A program made the translations under genes and the position numbers. Positions 12,483 through 24,700 of a DNA stretch of 64,000 nt are shown one piece after another (the first letter of the stretch is position 1; every line of letters starts with the position of its first letter). The stretch spans positions 28,865,819-28,929,818 of the forward strand of contig CM067592.1 in assembly GCA_034336665.1 (NCBI GenBank). Direction: 5' to 3'. Below the pieces are notes generated by a model. The model was not told the DNA's origin and ran no database searches. It worked only from the letters and a program-made list of their open reading frames with translations. Origin of the DNA: Luscinia megarhynchos. Its lineage: Eukaryota > Chordata > Aves > Passeriformes > Turdidae.

Positions 12483-14681
12483 TCTAAGTGGGTCTATTCT
12501 GAACACAACTTTTTCAGAAGTGTGCCTATTAGCAACAGTAGCATTGAAGGTCCAACTGTACCGTCACCACCAGTTTACCCAGCAGGGACAAACAACTGCT
12601 TCAATAAATGTCTTCAAAATACAAGGCTTATAAAAGCATAACAGAAAGAACTGGAGCTGTGAAATAATAAAGTGGAATAATGCACTTCTGTCACACCAGT
12701 TCTTATGTGTAAGCAGGTCATACTATATTGTGGATACGTCACTACCTTTCATAAAATGTTTATTCACATTCAAAAGAACTTCTTGACAATTACATCTGTT
12801 TCCTAAGAGTGTCTTTTTTCATCTCCAATTATATGGAGTCTATGGAAGTACTGTGTTCTTCTAAGCTCCAGAATCAAAAAGCACTCACCTTAAGAAGCAC
12901 ATTTTTTAAGGAGTGTGACCAGAAAATTATTCTTTTTTAATTCTGAATTTTAATTTTCTTTCCACACCAGAGATTTGTATCATTTGAGCATATCCAAACA
13001 CCATCTTAAGCTGTAACAAATCCATGAATAAGGTTCATATTCACATACTGAAGAGAAAATTAACTAATCTTTTAAAATTTGTTTTTAAATTATATGGGCA
13101 CCTTTATTTAATTATATCACTGAATGATATCACGTAGCCTACCAATAGAAACATAAGAAGAATATGAATATAAAGAAATAGATCAGAAGTACAAACTCAA
13201 ATAAAACACCTTCCTAATACTGCAATACTCTTTTCTGGTTTTTGTCAGTGGGACATTAAGTTTGTACTTGTTTGTGCCTGTTGTGCATTTGTTATGGAAA
13301 TAATTTAATTTTACCTTATTTATAAAGGAGGGAAATCTCAAAGTAATTTTTAGATGTCTTCAGCTTCATGGCTGGATTCTCATTACAATGCATGGGGCAT
13401 AAATAATGCTCCTTGCTCTTGTAGTTTTCTGTTTCAACTATTTTCAGTACTATATGCATATGCAGGTGTCCAATGGCTCTTGCACAAAATTTAGGCTAGG
13501 AAAGAGGCAAAAGCTAGGATCCAACTTTTTTAAATTCTTAGTGAAAAATATCTCTCATATGTAATTACTATTCTTTTCCCAATTGAATACTACTCAAAAA
13601 TTTCCATGGGTAAATGTCAGTTTTTCCTGTGTCTAGGAGAACTAAACAGAACTAGGAAGAAGTCTCTGGTTATTATTTGAGTTCCAATCACACTTTTCTC
13701 ATCCGAATCTTTAGTCAGACAGCTTGCAAAGTGTCACTGCACCAACTTGCTTACATCAGTAGATAAGAGTAAACTAATCCAAATTTGCCTCTAAACAGTT
13801 GTGCAACCCTCTAGTTTAATTCTACCTCTTGTCAATTTTGTATTTTCATTGACATAAGTATTTTCAAGAGCACGTTATCATACCAACAAATAATGCCCCA
13901 CAAGCATTCTGTCCATTTTGGGACCATGATCTTCTAAATAGATATACCACTCTCTATGAAAAAACACAGAAGGGAAAGCAAGTATACTTAGAAATAAAGC
14001 TGACACATCTTCAATTTTGGAACCAGCTTAAAGGTATCAATTTATCACTTTATTATGGTGCGTGCATAACTTTATAAACAGATTAGTGGACTATGGATAT
14101 AAATAAATCAATTTGCATGTAAGCCTTGCAAATTAAAATTTCCAATCACACTGACTGGCTATGCAGTCACATATTGAGAGATTAGTCTCCTAAATTAAAG
14201 AATAAACCCAAGAGTTATTTTCAATTAAATGTTGTAATAATTTATTACTAATTACCAAATAATAAGAAATCATCAGAATTTATAAACGCATTAACTAAAT
14301 AGAAAGCAGATGGTATTATTTATTGGAGGGCCACAGTTATCTCTCGGGTATACAAAGCTCCTGTGAATGCTTTGCAGACTTTTTTCATCTTATTTTAAGA
14401 TTTGTCCAACTTCGGGGAAATATTTCCATGTACAAAATAAAGAAATTATAAAAGTGTATAATAAATTATCAGTCGACCACACTGATATATAAAATAGGTA
14501 ATTGTTAATTACCAATTACTCGATGTTTATAAGAATTTAATGCAAACAATTACTTAGGGAAATCTGCATGAGAAAACACTCTCAACAGATAAGCTGCTAT
14601 TTTCTGAAATTTGAAAATTATTAAGCTAATTTTTTTTCAAGATTCAAATTTCTTTCAGTACAGAGTTTTTTCATATATTGA
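12483..14681. other. AT-rich unique DNA; possible regulatory cluster near 14.2-14.55 kb
   Basis: No gene or transposon recognised. The 14220-14540 part is dense in TAATTA/TAATAA-type homeodomain-like cores and holds a perfect 7-bp inverted repeat with a 3-bp spacer (GGTAATT-GTT-AATTACC, 14497-14513). A minus-strand match to a splice donor (AAG|GTGAGT) ends at 12889, but the upstream sequence is full of stops. Confidence 0.5.
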
Positions 14682-14723
14682 ACAGACAAACAGACACACA
14701 GACACACAGACACACACACACAG
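14682..14723 (+). repeat. Compound (ACACAG)n / (CA)n microsatellite
   Basis: Imperfect units of CAGACA and CACACAGA merge into a short CA run. It sits about 150 bp upstream of LTR B. Confidence 0.9.
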
Positions 14724-14872
14724 ATCCTCCCCAGTTCTGCATCCTTTAATGAACCTAGATAATACCAGCTTAGTCTGCTTTCACAGGACTTGGTGTAATG
14801 GTCCACCATCAGTTCTCCAAAAGTCAAACTTTTGCCATCTAACCTCCTTCTACTAATTATAAGGGAAGTTTT

Positions 14873-15441
14873 TGCAATATTTTCTCTCTTGGATAGATTT
14901 AACTTTCTTTCTAGTAGCTGGTATAGTGCTGCATTTTGGATTCAGGATGAGAAGAATGTTGATAAAGCACTGATGCTTGAGTTGCTGACAAACTGTGCTT
15001 ACCATAAGACAATGACTTTCCCCCTACTCACATCAGCCCTCCACCAAAGAGACTGGGAGGGCACAAAAAGCTGGGAGGAAACATGACCAGGACAGATGAT
15101 CCCAACAGCATACAGTGTCATGCACAGTATCTGAAGTATGGGAAAAGCTGGTGGGAGGGGCTGCTGAGGAACTGGCTGGGCATCAATCAGCACAGTATGC
15201 ATCCTTTCTTTTGACTATTATTCCTACTGTTCTTTCTGTTGCTATTATTATCATTATTTCTCCTATTATTACTATTACTACTATTTTCCCTTCCTTTTCT
15301 GTCCTTTTAAACTGTCTCAATCTCAGCCCACAATTATTATTTTTTTTTTTTTAAATTCTGTTTCCCATCCCACTGGGAGGAAGGGGGTAGTGAATGAGCA
15401 AATGTGTGGTGTTCAGCTACCTGCCAGTTTAAACTATGACA
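14873..15441 (+). mobile_element. Nearly full-length solo LTR of an avian endogenous retrovirus (LTR B)
   Basis: It matches from end to end an LTR family that I recognise as common in birds. The 5' part has GGATAGATTTAACTTTC then CTAGTAGCTGGTATAGTGCT, followed by TTTTGGATTCAGGATGAGAA and GAATGTTGATAA. The middle has ACCAGGACAGATGATCCCAA and ACAGTGTCATGCACAGTAT, the usual promoter position. A (ATT)n-rich segment spans about 15217-15290. The 3' part has TTTTAAACTGTCTCAATCTC, CCCATCCCACTGGGAGG, GTGTGGTGTTCAGCTACCTG and the end TTTAAACTATGACA. The expected TATATAAA box has decayed to GTATGGGAAA. No internal retroviral coding sequence flanks it. The 5' TGTC end is degraded and no target-site duplication is visible, which points to an old insertion. 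Confidence 0.85.
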
Positions 15442-16984
15442 CTTCTTTAGTCTTCTCCTTCTTTGTCCAGACAGCAGAATCACACAATTTGTCATTTTTA
15501 TGAGAAGGAAATGTCACTGCTGTGTAGGTGCTGGAGCAGATTAAGATAATAATATGTAGCCATTGTTATCTTTCAGTCTCAAAGCATTTCCAACCAAACA
15601 AAACCAAACATACATATTTATATGTATGCAAGTTTACATCTATTTATATATTTAAAAAATCTACACAAAAAAGTTTCTTCAGAAATAGAATAACACTCAG
15701 TATTTTGTCAGGAATAGAAAGACATAACTGAAACTTTGTATTAACTTTAATTTTGCCTTGTCTTACCAGTCAACAGACAGTCATTTTCAGATTTTTTATG
15801 CATAGGTAATTCTACTTGATTCCCAAAGGGATTGCTCAAGTTCCTTTCTTTTTGTAAGAAAGATTTTCAGACTTTGAAGTTGAACTGAATGCTGAAAAGA
15901 TGCTCAAAAGACCATAATAGTTATTAAAGTTAGTCAGTTGAGACTTTTCTTTTTTATGCATGAGCAAAATATTTGTTACAGGATACTCTGTGAGGAGAAG
16001 CTGTTGTGCATGTTCACATACAGGTCTGCATATGGGCTCGTTCATGTGTTTGTTTTTATATTTTATGTCAGTTACTCTCATTTTGTTTTATACAAATTCT
16101 TTTCCATAAGAACACAAATACTGAAAAGACCTAGAACAGCAGTAAATTAATTAAGGATTTTATTAAGTCAGCTAGTCATCAGATACAATTCATCAATTGC
16201 ACACACCTTTCTGCTCTATTTTTGCTAAATGCATCTTCTTTGGAATTTAAATTATGACGAAAAAGTGGCTGACTAATCTGAATTTCTCAATTTATTCATG
16301 TTCAATAAAAAGCTGTTCATCAGCTTAAACTCAGCTATGAGTTCAAATCAAATTTAAACCACCTGGGAGTAAACAAAATTGCTCTTCTTCCCTAGCATGT
16401 CAGCTATGGATAAAAATAACAAGCATATTTCTAAGGAGCTCAAGATTCTAAACCTCTGTTTCTACCAACAGATTTTACTGAAATGATTTAACGATTAGAA
16501 GGAAGCACCCTGGGTGCATTTTGGATTAAATATTTTGATCCATGATTAAAGAGAACAGAATGAAAAACTAGATGTAGGGTCCTATTTGGAGATAACAAAA
16601 TGGGTTTGCTTTCCACTAAAGTCAATACTAACTAAATATTTATTACACACAAATTTTAGATATGCTGTCACGTTTGCTTGACTATCTTTCAGTATCTTCA
16701 TCATTCTTTTTCTCTTCTCTCTTCCTTTCATTTACAGACTTTAGCTTGAATCTAAATCTTTAACTGGAAGAACAAGATTATTGAGATTATTGGAAAAGCC
16801 ATGTGAGATGTGAGGCTTTGGCCATAAAATGCATAAAATTTAAAGTATTTTTTAGCAAGCTACCTATCTAATTAAATACTATTTTGCCTGAGTCCTGCTT
16901 AATTTTGACAAGACAGTTCTGTTTAAACCCCCAGTGAAAGGACTCTGGGATTGGGAAAACCAGTTGTCAGGACCATTTTAGGCA
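15442..16984. other. AT-rich unique DNA, nothing recognised
   Basis: No gene or repeat family seen. Short open stretches on both strands around 15528-16150 have no domain and no supporting splice or start context. Confidence 0.6.
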
Positions 16985-17642
16985 GTTAAATCGCTTATTC
17001 ATCAAGACACCTCTGGTGCAGTGCAGCACTCCACGCTGGACTCTTGCTGCTGAGAAATCGTTGTGTGTGAAAGAAGCAGGAGGTGCTCACTTACTGCAGG
17101 AGCTGCTCTCGAGCCCAGACCAGTATTTTTGGGACTCGCCTGAGCGATGTTGAAGGGGCGCCTGATCGTGGGCTCTGTCAGTCTGAATTGACACAGACAG
17201 CTGAACTATTTTGAGGCTTGACATTGGATCTGCTCTGTCCCTATGGAACTGATTGGCACCAAATTGTCACCAGTCCCGCTTTGCTCTGCATTTGGATGCT
17301 GTAGAACTCAGCCCTTGACCTTACAGGCATTGTCCTTCTGTCACTACTTGCTCCTGCCTTACCTTCACTTCTTAGCAGCCATTCTTACTGCTCATATATT
17401 GCAGATTGTAAAACTACAACTAATGTATTTTTAGGTAACGTATCGAGATAATGAGATCTTGTTCTTGCATGGAGTATACATGTGATGAGAATCATTCCAA
17501 CTCACCTGTTGCAAATGATTGGTTTTGTATGTCTTGGTAATGGGTGATAACCATGTCTACACCTGAGCTGCCAGCTGGCACATGGAAAGCTGCTGAGTGT
17601 GAGCTGCAGGAGATGCTCCTATGAAACTACACTATGTGATAT
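16985..17642. other. G+C- and CpG-richer segment with a minus-strand exon candidate
   Basis: About ten CpG lie between roughly 16990 and 17290 (for example CTCGAGCCC, GACTCGCCTGAGCGATG and GGGGCGCCTGATCGTGGG) in DNA otherwise nearly free of CpG. I do not recognise it as a repeat family, but an old LTR or other element cannot be excluded. On the minus strand, 17592-17506 is flanked by CACTCAG and CAG|GTGAGT and is open in two frames. Another minus-strand donor-like site (AAG|GTAAGG) ends near 17366. Confidence 0.4.
17506..17592 (-). other. Candidate 87-bp internal exon (unproven)
   Basis: Reading the minus strand, an acceptor-like CTCACACTCAG is followed by 87 bases and then a consensus donor, CAG|GTGAGT. 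With two bases completing an upstream codon, the segment translates without a stop as 28 codons, beginning AFHVPAGSSGVDMV, with one base left over. That makes it a symmetric phase-1 exon, the usual kind in extracellular and modular proteins. A second frame is also open, which weakens the case. The pyrimidine tract is modest and I recognise no protein family, so this may be chance. It lies in the one CpG-richer patch of the region. Confidence 0.25.
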
Positions 17643-18714
17643 CTGATGAAGATGTAAAATAATACCCTTTGTTATAATCTGGAATGCTGTATCTGCCTCA
17701 GAGTCAGAATTTTTCTTCTCTGTGTAGTCATATTCTTATAACAGAATCCAAAATACATTGCTTTCTAGAAGCAAGAAGTGAGCCAACAGTTGCAGCAGCT
17801 TTAGACTATCTCTTTGAGTGAGGACTCAAGAAAGGAATAGGATGTACTAATAAGCAGATTATATGAAAGATGATATGAAATGAAGAAGACTCCTTTTATT
17901 TTTTACTTTTTATAAAATCTTTCTACTTGAAAATTCTTTTAACAAAGATGAAATCTGCTATGCTAGAGATGTAAAACTGTATTTCTGATGGAGTTCATAA
18001 TACTGCAGCTCTGAAGGATTCTAGTAAAGATCTCAAGTCAATAATCATGAACTAAATGCTAAGGGACATTGACCCTTATATTGGAAGGAATAAAACAAGG
18101 AAGAGAAAGAGAAGAGAAAAAAGTAGCGACCCATTATTTACCTACCAGATAAATGGTAGAGACAGGATTAGAATTTATGTGATACTAAGAATAGTTAGTC
18201 AATAATTTAGATAAATTATTTTCTTTCATCCAGAAATGATTAGTGTCAATGAAATCTTTATCAGAAGAAGGAGTTTTGAAGTTAGCAAACTGAAATAATT
18301 CTGCATTTCACAGTATTATCATCATAGTCAAACCTATTGTGGACATGAGACAGTCTAGTCATTAATGCCCTGATCACTTCTATGTTGGGTTCTAGCTTTT
18401 GCTCCATGTGGAAGTAACCTGAATTTTGATTTCCCATAGCACAAGCATTATTCAAGGTCTAAGATAAGCAAAGATTTCCTGAACTTTCACTGATAATATT
18501 TATCTAAAACTGCATGGGGAGATAGTAGATTTTGCTGTAGATAGATAGATTTTGCTAATTAAAAATGCAATGCCAAATGACATAGTAACACTTATTCAAG
18601 TTGGTAGTGAGTGTTTTAAATTGAGTAAATAGCAAGAGCCTTGAATAGAACCAAATAGCAGTTTATCAAAATCAGCATAAAAACATGCATGGTATTAATA
18701 ATGTCTGCATATGT
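17643..18714. other. AT-rich unique DNA, nothing recognised
   Basis: No gene, transposon or regulatory structure that I can support. Confidence 0.6.
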
Positions 18715-18715
18715 G

Positions 18716-18755
<40 letters not shown>
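18715..18755 (+). repeat. (TA)n-(GA)n compound microsatellite
   Basis: About ten TA units pass directly into about ten GA units. Confidence 0.93.
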
Positions 18756-21700
18756 TGCATCAGTATTATTTTAATGACTGAACATGGAAGAACTGTTAGC
18801 ATCTAATTTATGCTACCCCATTTATTCTGCTTATTTACCTGAGTGTTTTTGTGACAAATTTAAATAGAGACCTAAATATTTATTAAGGTCTGTAAATTAT
18901 CTTGCCCATCATTTTAAAATAAGTAAATTCTTTATAATGTTTAACTCTTCTAAGCCCAGAAATCAATAAAAAACAATTACTAAAATTTTTTTCAGCTGAA
19001 GAACAGCTATTATTTTGCAGATAACAGCAAGAACATTTAGCATGTACTTGGCTATTCAGCAGAATTTCACATAATTTTGAAGTTAAACCTGCTTCTAGAC
19101 CTGACATTGATGCCAATCAAATCAACAGTAAAATAGTCTTAGCTTTCTCCTCAATTACTGAAATTATGATCATATAATAATTTAATAACGAAGCACAGTT
19201 TCATTAGAAAGAGAAGACTAAACTGAAGATCAGCTATTTCTTGTTCTCTTCAATAAACAAACAGCAAAAAGGTAACAAGTGCAGGAACTTATACAGAGAG
19301 GTAGAGTAATTCACTGGAAGTTATTATTTGTTTCCTGTTAGATTTATTTCATATTAGAAAGGAGTCGTAGAAGCTTCATTGCAGTGACTTTTGAAGGATA
19401 ATATTAACAGACAGCTGGGGGCATTCAATCTATTTGATCAAATGGCTACACCCATGCAACCATGGCTTGATCTTGAAAATGCTTTTGCTTTGGTAAAAAG
19501 TAATCTGAATTTGGTAAGCAATGTCCTCAATGAAGTTGTCTTCACTTACGTTTCCTCAGCACATTTGTTTTGATTAGTAACAGAGTTCTAGTAATAGTTA
19601 ATGAATTCAATGCTGAGTTATCTTCTGTCTTTTTTATACATATTGGAAATTGTTTCATAAGTGGCTCACATGCACTAAGCATTAATTCAAAGAATTTCTT
19701 AGTGGCTCCCCATTTTTTCCCTATTCTTTAGTATTCTGTGGAAATTTACAGCCATCTTGCATTTGAGTCTGATTTAATTTTTCTTTAAACCCATCTATTT
19801 ATAGATGGCTTGAGTGAACCATTGGCCTCCACAGCAAATATCTAGTCTAAGAGCCAGCTTTATCCTCTCTTCAGCTTAAAAATATATGCCTAAAATTCAT
19901 TATGTTTATGTTTTTGGTTTTTATAAATACAGCCTACTGCAGGTGAGCAGATGTGCTTTCTTTCAAACCCATCATTCTGAAAATATGTATATGACTTATG
20001 TAAAAATTTAATACTACAACTTGCATTACATCATATCCCCAAAATAAGGCATCATAAACCAGAAATATCCTGCAACAGAAATGCGAAGATCAGCCATCTT
20101 AGAACAGGTGCATTACATTAAAATCATAGAATGCATTGATAAATTTGTCTTGTTCCAATTTTGAATTATTTATCTCTGTGTTTGCTACTTCTGTTGATGA
20201 ATATTCATAAAGAACACCAAGTACAATCATATTATTTTTCTCTCCAATGATAATAGAATTATGTATTGAAATTTCTGTAAAACCAAGTCAATGCTTTAAG
20301 CAAAAGTTCGTTTGTTTAGCCCACGAAACCACATTAATGCTCCCATTTATGTACATAATAGAAATTAATGAGATATTCTTGCAAAAATTATGAATGCTTC
20401 TACTCCTATTGCCTCTTTTATTATTCAATGAAAACATGTTTCTGTTTGGGAGACTGGCAAAAGAATGGATGCTTCTGATCCCCAGAATCTGAACAAGTCA
20501 AGGTGATCAGATGTCATTTTGGCACCTCTCAGAGCAGGTAGGTGCCCCATACATGCTCCTCTGAAGAACAGGAATCGGATTAAAGTTCTGTTACATGCTG
20601 CATTGCCAAGATAGAGATCCCTTTCTCCAAAACCTCTGCCTCTGATTCATTAGACATGAGGGAATCAAGATAATTCTGTCCCTCTTGTGTACATTAAAAA
20701 AAAAAAAAATCTGTAGAGAATCAAATGAACCCAGGATGTTCACAGATGGCACGGCCAGTTAAGAAAACAGCCAAGCATAGTCTTTAAAGGGATACATGTA
20801 TTTAAGTAGGTGGATTTCCTCTTAATCAGTTTACATGTAATGTACACTATATGGTTTCTCTACATATTGTGATAGAGGGGAAAAAATAAAAGACAAAAAG
20901 AGTTCTAAAATCAACACACTGTTAAAGAAACTGTTCTTGGGTTTATTATACTTGGAGAAAATTCCTTCCACCCCACACCCAGGGAATATATGGTATAATT
21001 TGCTGGTTCCAAACCACATCAAATCAAAATAGGATTTTATTTCAGGGAATGCATTAGTTAGAGAAAGTTTTATCTTGCTACCTGCTGTCAGTTTTAGTGT
21101 AGATCTTTGCAAAGATTTCAGAATGGTGTATTCTACATGAATTACAGAGTCTGTTATTGGTACTATGACACGTTTTTCCAGTTACTTCCTGTTGTCTTGG
21201 CAGTACAACTCTATTGTGGCCTACTCATATGCAATTGTATTTGTTTTTCACCTGCAGTGCATTTGATTGCTAAGATCTTTTCTGGCATTTTTTATATATG
21301 AAAACGTGATTTTCTGTCTGAATTTTTTGTTTTGTGTAATTATAAAGAGCAGCATGTAAAACCTTCATGCTGAAAAAGCAGGAACTGAAGAATAAAAAAT
21401 AATTACAACTGAATTTCACTTCAATGAATATTTTTACACTAAAAATAAAAATATATACTTTCAATTAATGTAGACATGTTTCAACTTAGAACTGCAGAGT
21501 GTAAACTCCCCTAAGCTTCACCAATCTACACTCATAATATATTCAGTAGAATGCACCCATACAGCAGATCTGATGTTCATTACGCAATCAAAGCGTACCC
21601 CTAATGAAATGACTGGGCTATTTCATAACACTCTTCACACAGGAAGATTATTTATTATTCATCACAGTTTCTGCTGTGATATATTTTGAATATAAGATTG

Positions 21701-24700
21701 TAATGACTGTTTGCTTCTGCCCCACAGGACGCTTGTCCGTTAATCACAAGGCATTCTCATACATAGAGATGCTTGATGAGAAGAAAGGACCTCATTCTTT
21801 TTCTCTCTGACAAATACATTTACAAAAACCTTGAAGCCTATGCCATAACATTCATTCTTCTTCAACTGACTATTCTAAACTATACTTCAGATCTCAAAGC
21901 TGTGCATACATTTAACTAGTATAAAAGTATATTTATGGCCTATATTTTCTCCACTAAAATAAAGTGCATGTCAAAATAAAGCAAAATATGACACTTGAAA
22001 GTTTAACAGGCTAAAAATACTTAACATGAGTTTATTTTTACCATATATTTACCAAAAAAGTAGTATATATTGCCTTTTTGTGCTATGATTATTTCTATCA
22101 GTCCCAGCAGTAGACCTTCCTACTTTTCTTTTGTTGGCAGCTTCCTCAATACAGTAATAATCTTTTGGGTATGTCCTTCATTGGGCTGTGTGGTGAACTA
22201 AACAAAAAAAGGGAGAAGAGGATGAGCTGCTTCATCCCATGGTGCCACAGAAAGAAATGCCTGACCTGCCTAAATCAGCTAACCTGCCCAGTGGTAATAT
22301 GATGCACATTTTCTGTTTGCAGCTGAGGAAAGCTGAATAAAACTCGCTGATTCCTTGAATAGCAGAAGATAGTGGAGCCTAGAAGAATTTAGGAGCCATA
22401 GCCAGTTAAGTCACTGTAAGTATCTTTATTCAGAGGTGAAATCGAGATAAATGTACAAATGAAAAAGAAAGAAAACATCTTCTGCACAGTAATGTAAACC
22501 ATAAAAAGTACATCCTTTTTAATAGAATTTTATGATGCCTTTTTATGCTGACTGCAGAGTCGGTTCAAAGTACCCATGAAAATAAATTACGAACTGCTTG
22601 CTATTTATTTTCAACTATTTTATGGAAATTAAACTTTTTGCTAACTGCATTTATAATAGATATTTTCCCATACTGGTAGAATATCACATTCAGCAAAAAT
22701 ATTCTTTGAAGAAAATAGGAAACAGTAATGTTATTTAATGATATATCTCTTAGTGAGTAATTGTTGCTATTGTTCTCTTTCCAGGGATTGTAGTTCCCAA
22801 GTTTGTTTACATCCCCCCAGGAGTAGGTTGCTGCTGAAAGAAAATGTTTTGGTCTATGTTGCTTTCTGTCCTAGTTACTTGTTCCTATTTCTGCCTTAGT
22901 TTCTGTGCAGTGAGTTTATTTTACTGATGCACTCTTTTGTTGTTGCTATTGCCAATAGCAGGGACAGAGTTGGGATGTAGAGGGGAACTGGAATACAGAG
23001 TAGTAGATTTAACTGCTTTCTGTGACTGATTCCAGTGCTAGAACAGAAAAGACCAAAACCTGGGAGTTTGTATGAAATTACAATTTATTTATATGTATAA
23101 TTTATATAAATATATATATACATATATGAATGTATTTTTTATCCAGATGGTTACACACATGCATTTGTAGAAGTCTGCCTGTTCAACTTCCAGGTATGAT
23201 TTGAGCTTTGCTCAGAATCTACCAAGTTTTATCTCAAATATATTCCAGCTGTACAACCTTTTAAGTTAAAAATCAAAACTGAATGATGAACACATCTAAA
23301 GAAAAAAGACTGATATGAAATTCCATCACAAAACGAAAAGCTGAAAGTGATTGAAATCTTCAAGGTTTCAAAGCCTTGGAAGTAATGTAAGTAATGTGCT
23401 TTTATACATTGTTATAAGTCTTAAAAGTATGTACAGTGGGAAAATTGAACCTGTAGACAGATGGGGAGGTTGAAGACAACAACTAATTTCAGAGTTAATT
23501 CTGTATAATTAATGTGAAATTAGGGAACACAGTCTGAGATTTCCAGTTTTATTTTTCATTCCTGAAAGGCTCCTCTTTTTATCTCTTGCTCTTATTTAAC
23601 TTTGGTATTCCATATTCTGCTCAAGAAGGAATTTTAAATAACTGAAGATACTCCTGGAATATTCCTAATTAAATATTAAGGCACGAAAAATGTATTGTTT
23701 TACAGTTCCACAAGTAAGCTCATATATAAAAAACTGTAAATAATTTATTTGCTATGAAAATTTTTTCAGTTTATCAAATCAAGCCACCAATACTACTTAT
23801 GTTTAATTACCCCAAATTTCTGTGTGGAAAAGGTAAATGAATAATTACATAATAAGAAAAAGTTATTTAAAGTATTTTCAACAAAACATAAACTTAGAGA
23901 CAGCAGTATTATTCAAAAAAGATTTCTGAATACAAATATAACAACTTCTGCTTTATGGAATTATGTCATCAAAATAATATATAGGTATTTTCTCTTTCTT
24001 ATGAGAAAAGATATATCAGAATTAAACATTTTAATACCAAGATGACAACCAATGATCTTTGACAGGTATGGGAAGGTAATTACAAGTAGGTTTGAATGAT
24101 AGTAATAAATAAGGATTTGATCTTCTTTACATTAAAGGCAACAACTAAACCTGAAATGTAGTCCTGCCATGCTAACTGGCCTTGGCAAGAATCAAGAAAA
24201 CTTGATTCTGAAACCTATCATCAGTTAAGGAATATACCAAGGTTAATTCTTTAAAGAGTGGATTCGTTGGTTGGTTTTTTTTTGAAAGAGGATCAGGTTA
24301 CCTCAAAATTTCATTTCCTTTTCGCTCTGCTTTCTAGCTGACATTCATAAAAAATCAACGACATGATCAATTGATGCACCCTTTTGTGCTTAATTGTGAA
24401 AAATGCCATTATAATATTTTAATGACAATTTCTGTGTATTTTATTTGACAAAATCATGCAAGTATTATTATTATGGTTCTCTATTTTAATTTACATATAA
24501 TAATTGGATTTTGAAATATCTACTCAAAGTCTACTTAAAGTGGCCATTTGCTAATCTTATAGAATATAGTATAATAAGCAAGAAAGCAACATATATTTAA
24601 GACCCCTCCTAAGCTCCAAATGCTTTATTCTCTGTTGATTTTTCGTGAATTTTTAATAAGATATCTAAAGAATATCTAACAGAACACAGGAAATATATGA

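Noticed and set aside
12889..12960. Exon ending at the consensus donor AAG|GTGAGT on the minus strand
   Set aside because: The upstream sequence has stops in all frames and no convincing acceptor at a normal distance.
19384..19513. Plus-strand exon between TTGCAG and TTTG|GTAAGC
   Set aside because: A stop directly follows the acceptor in the frame that is otherwise open, and the donor lacks the usual AG before GT.
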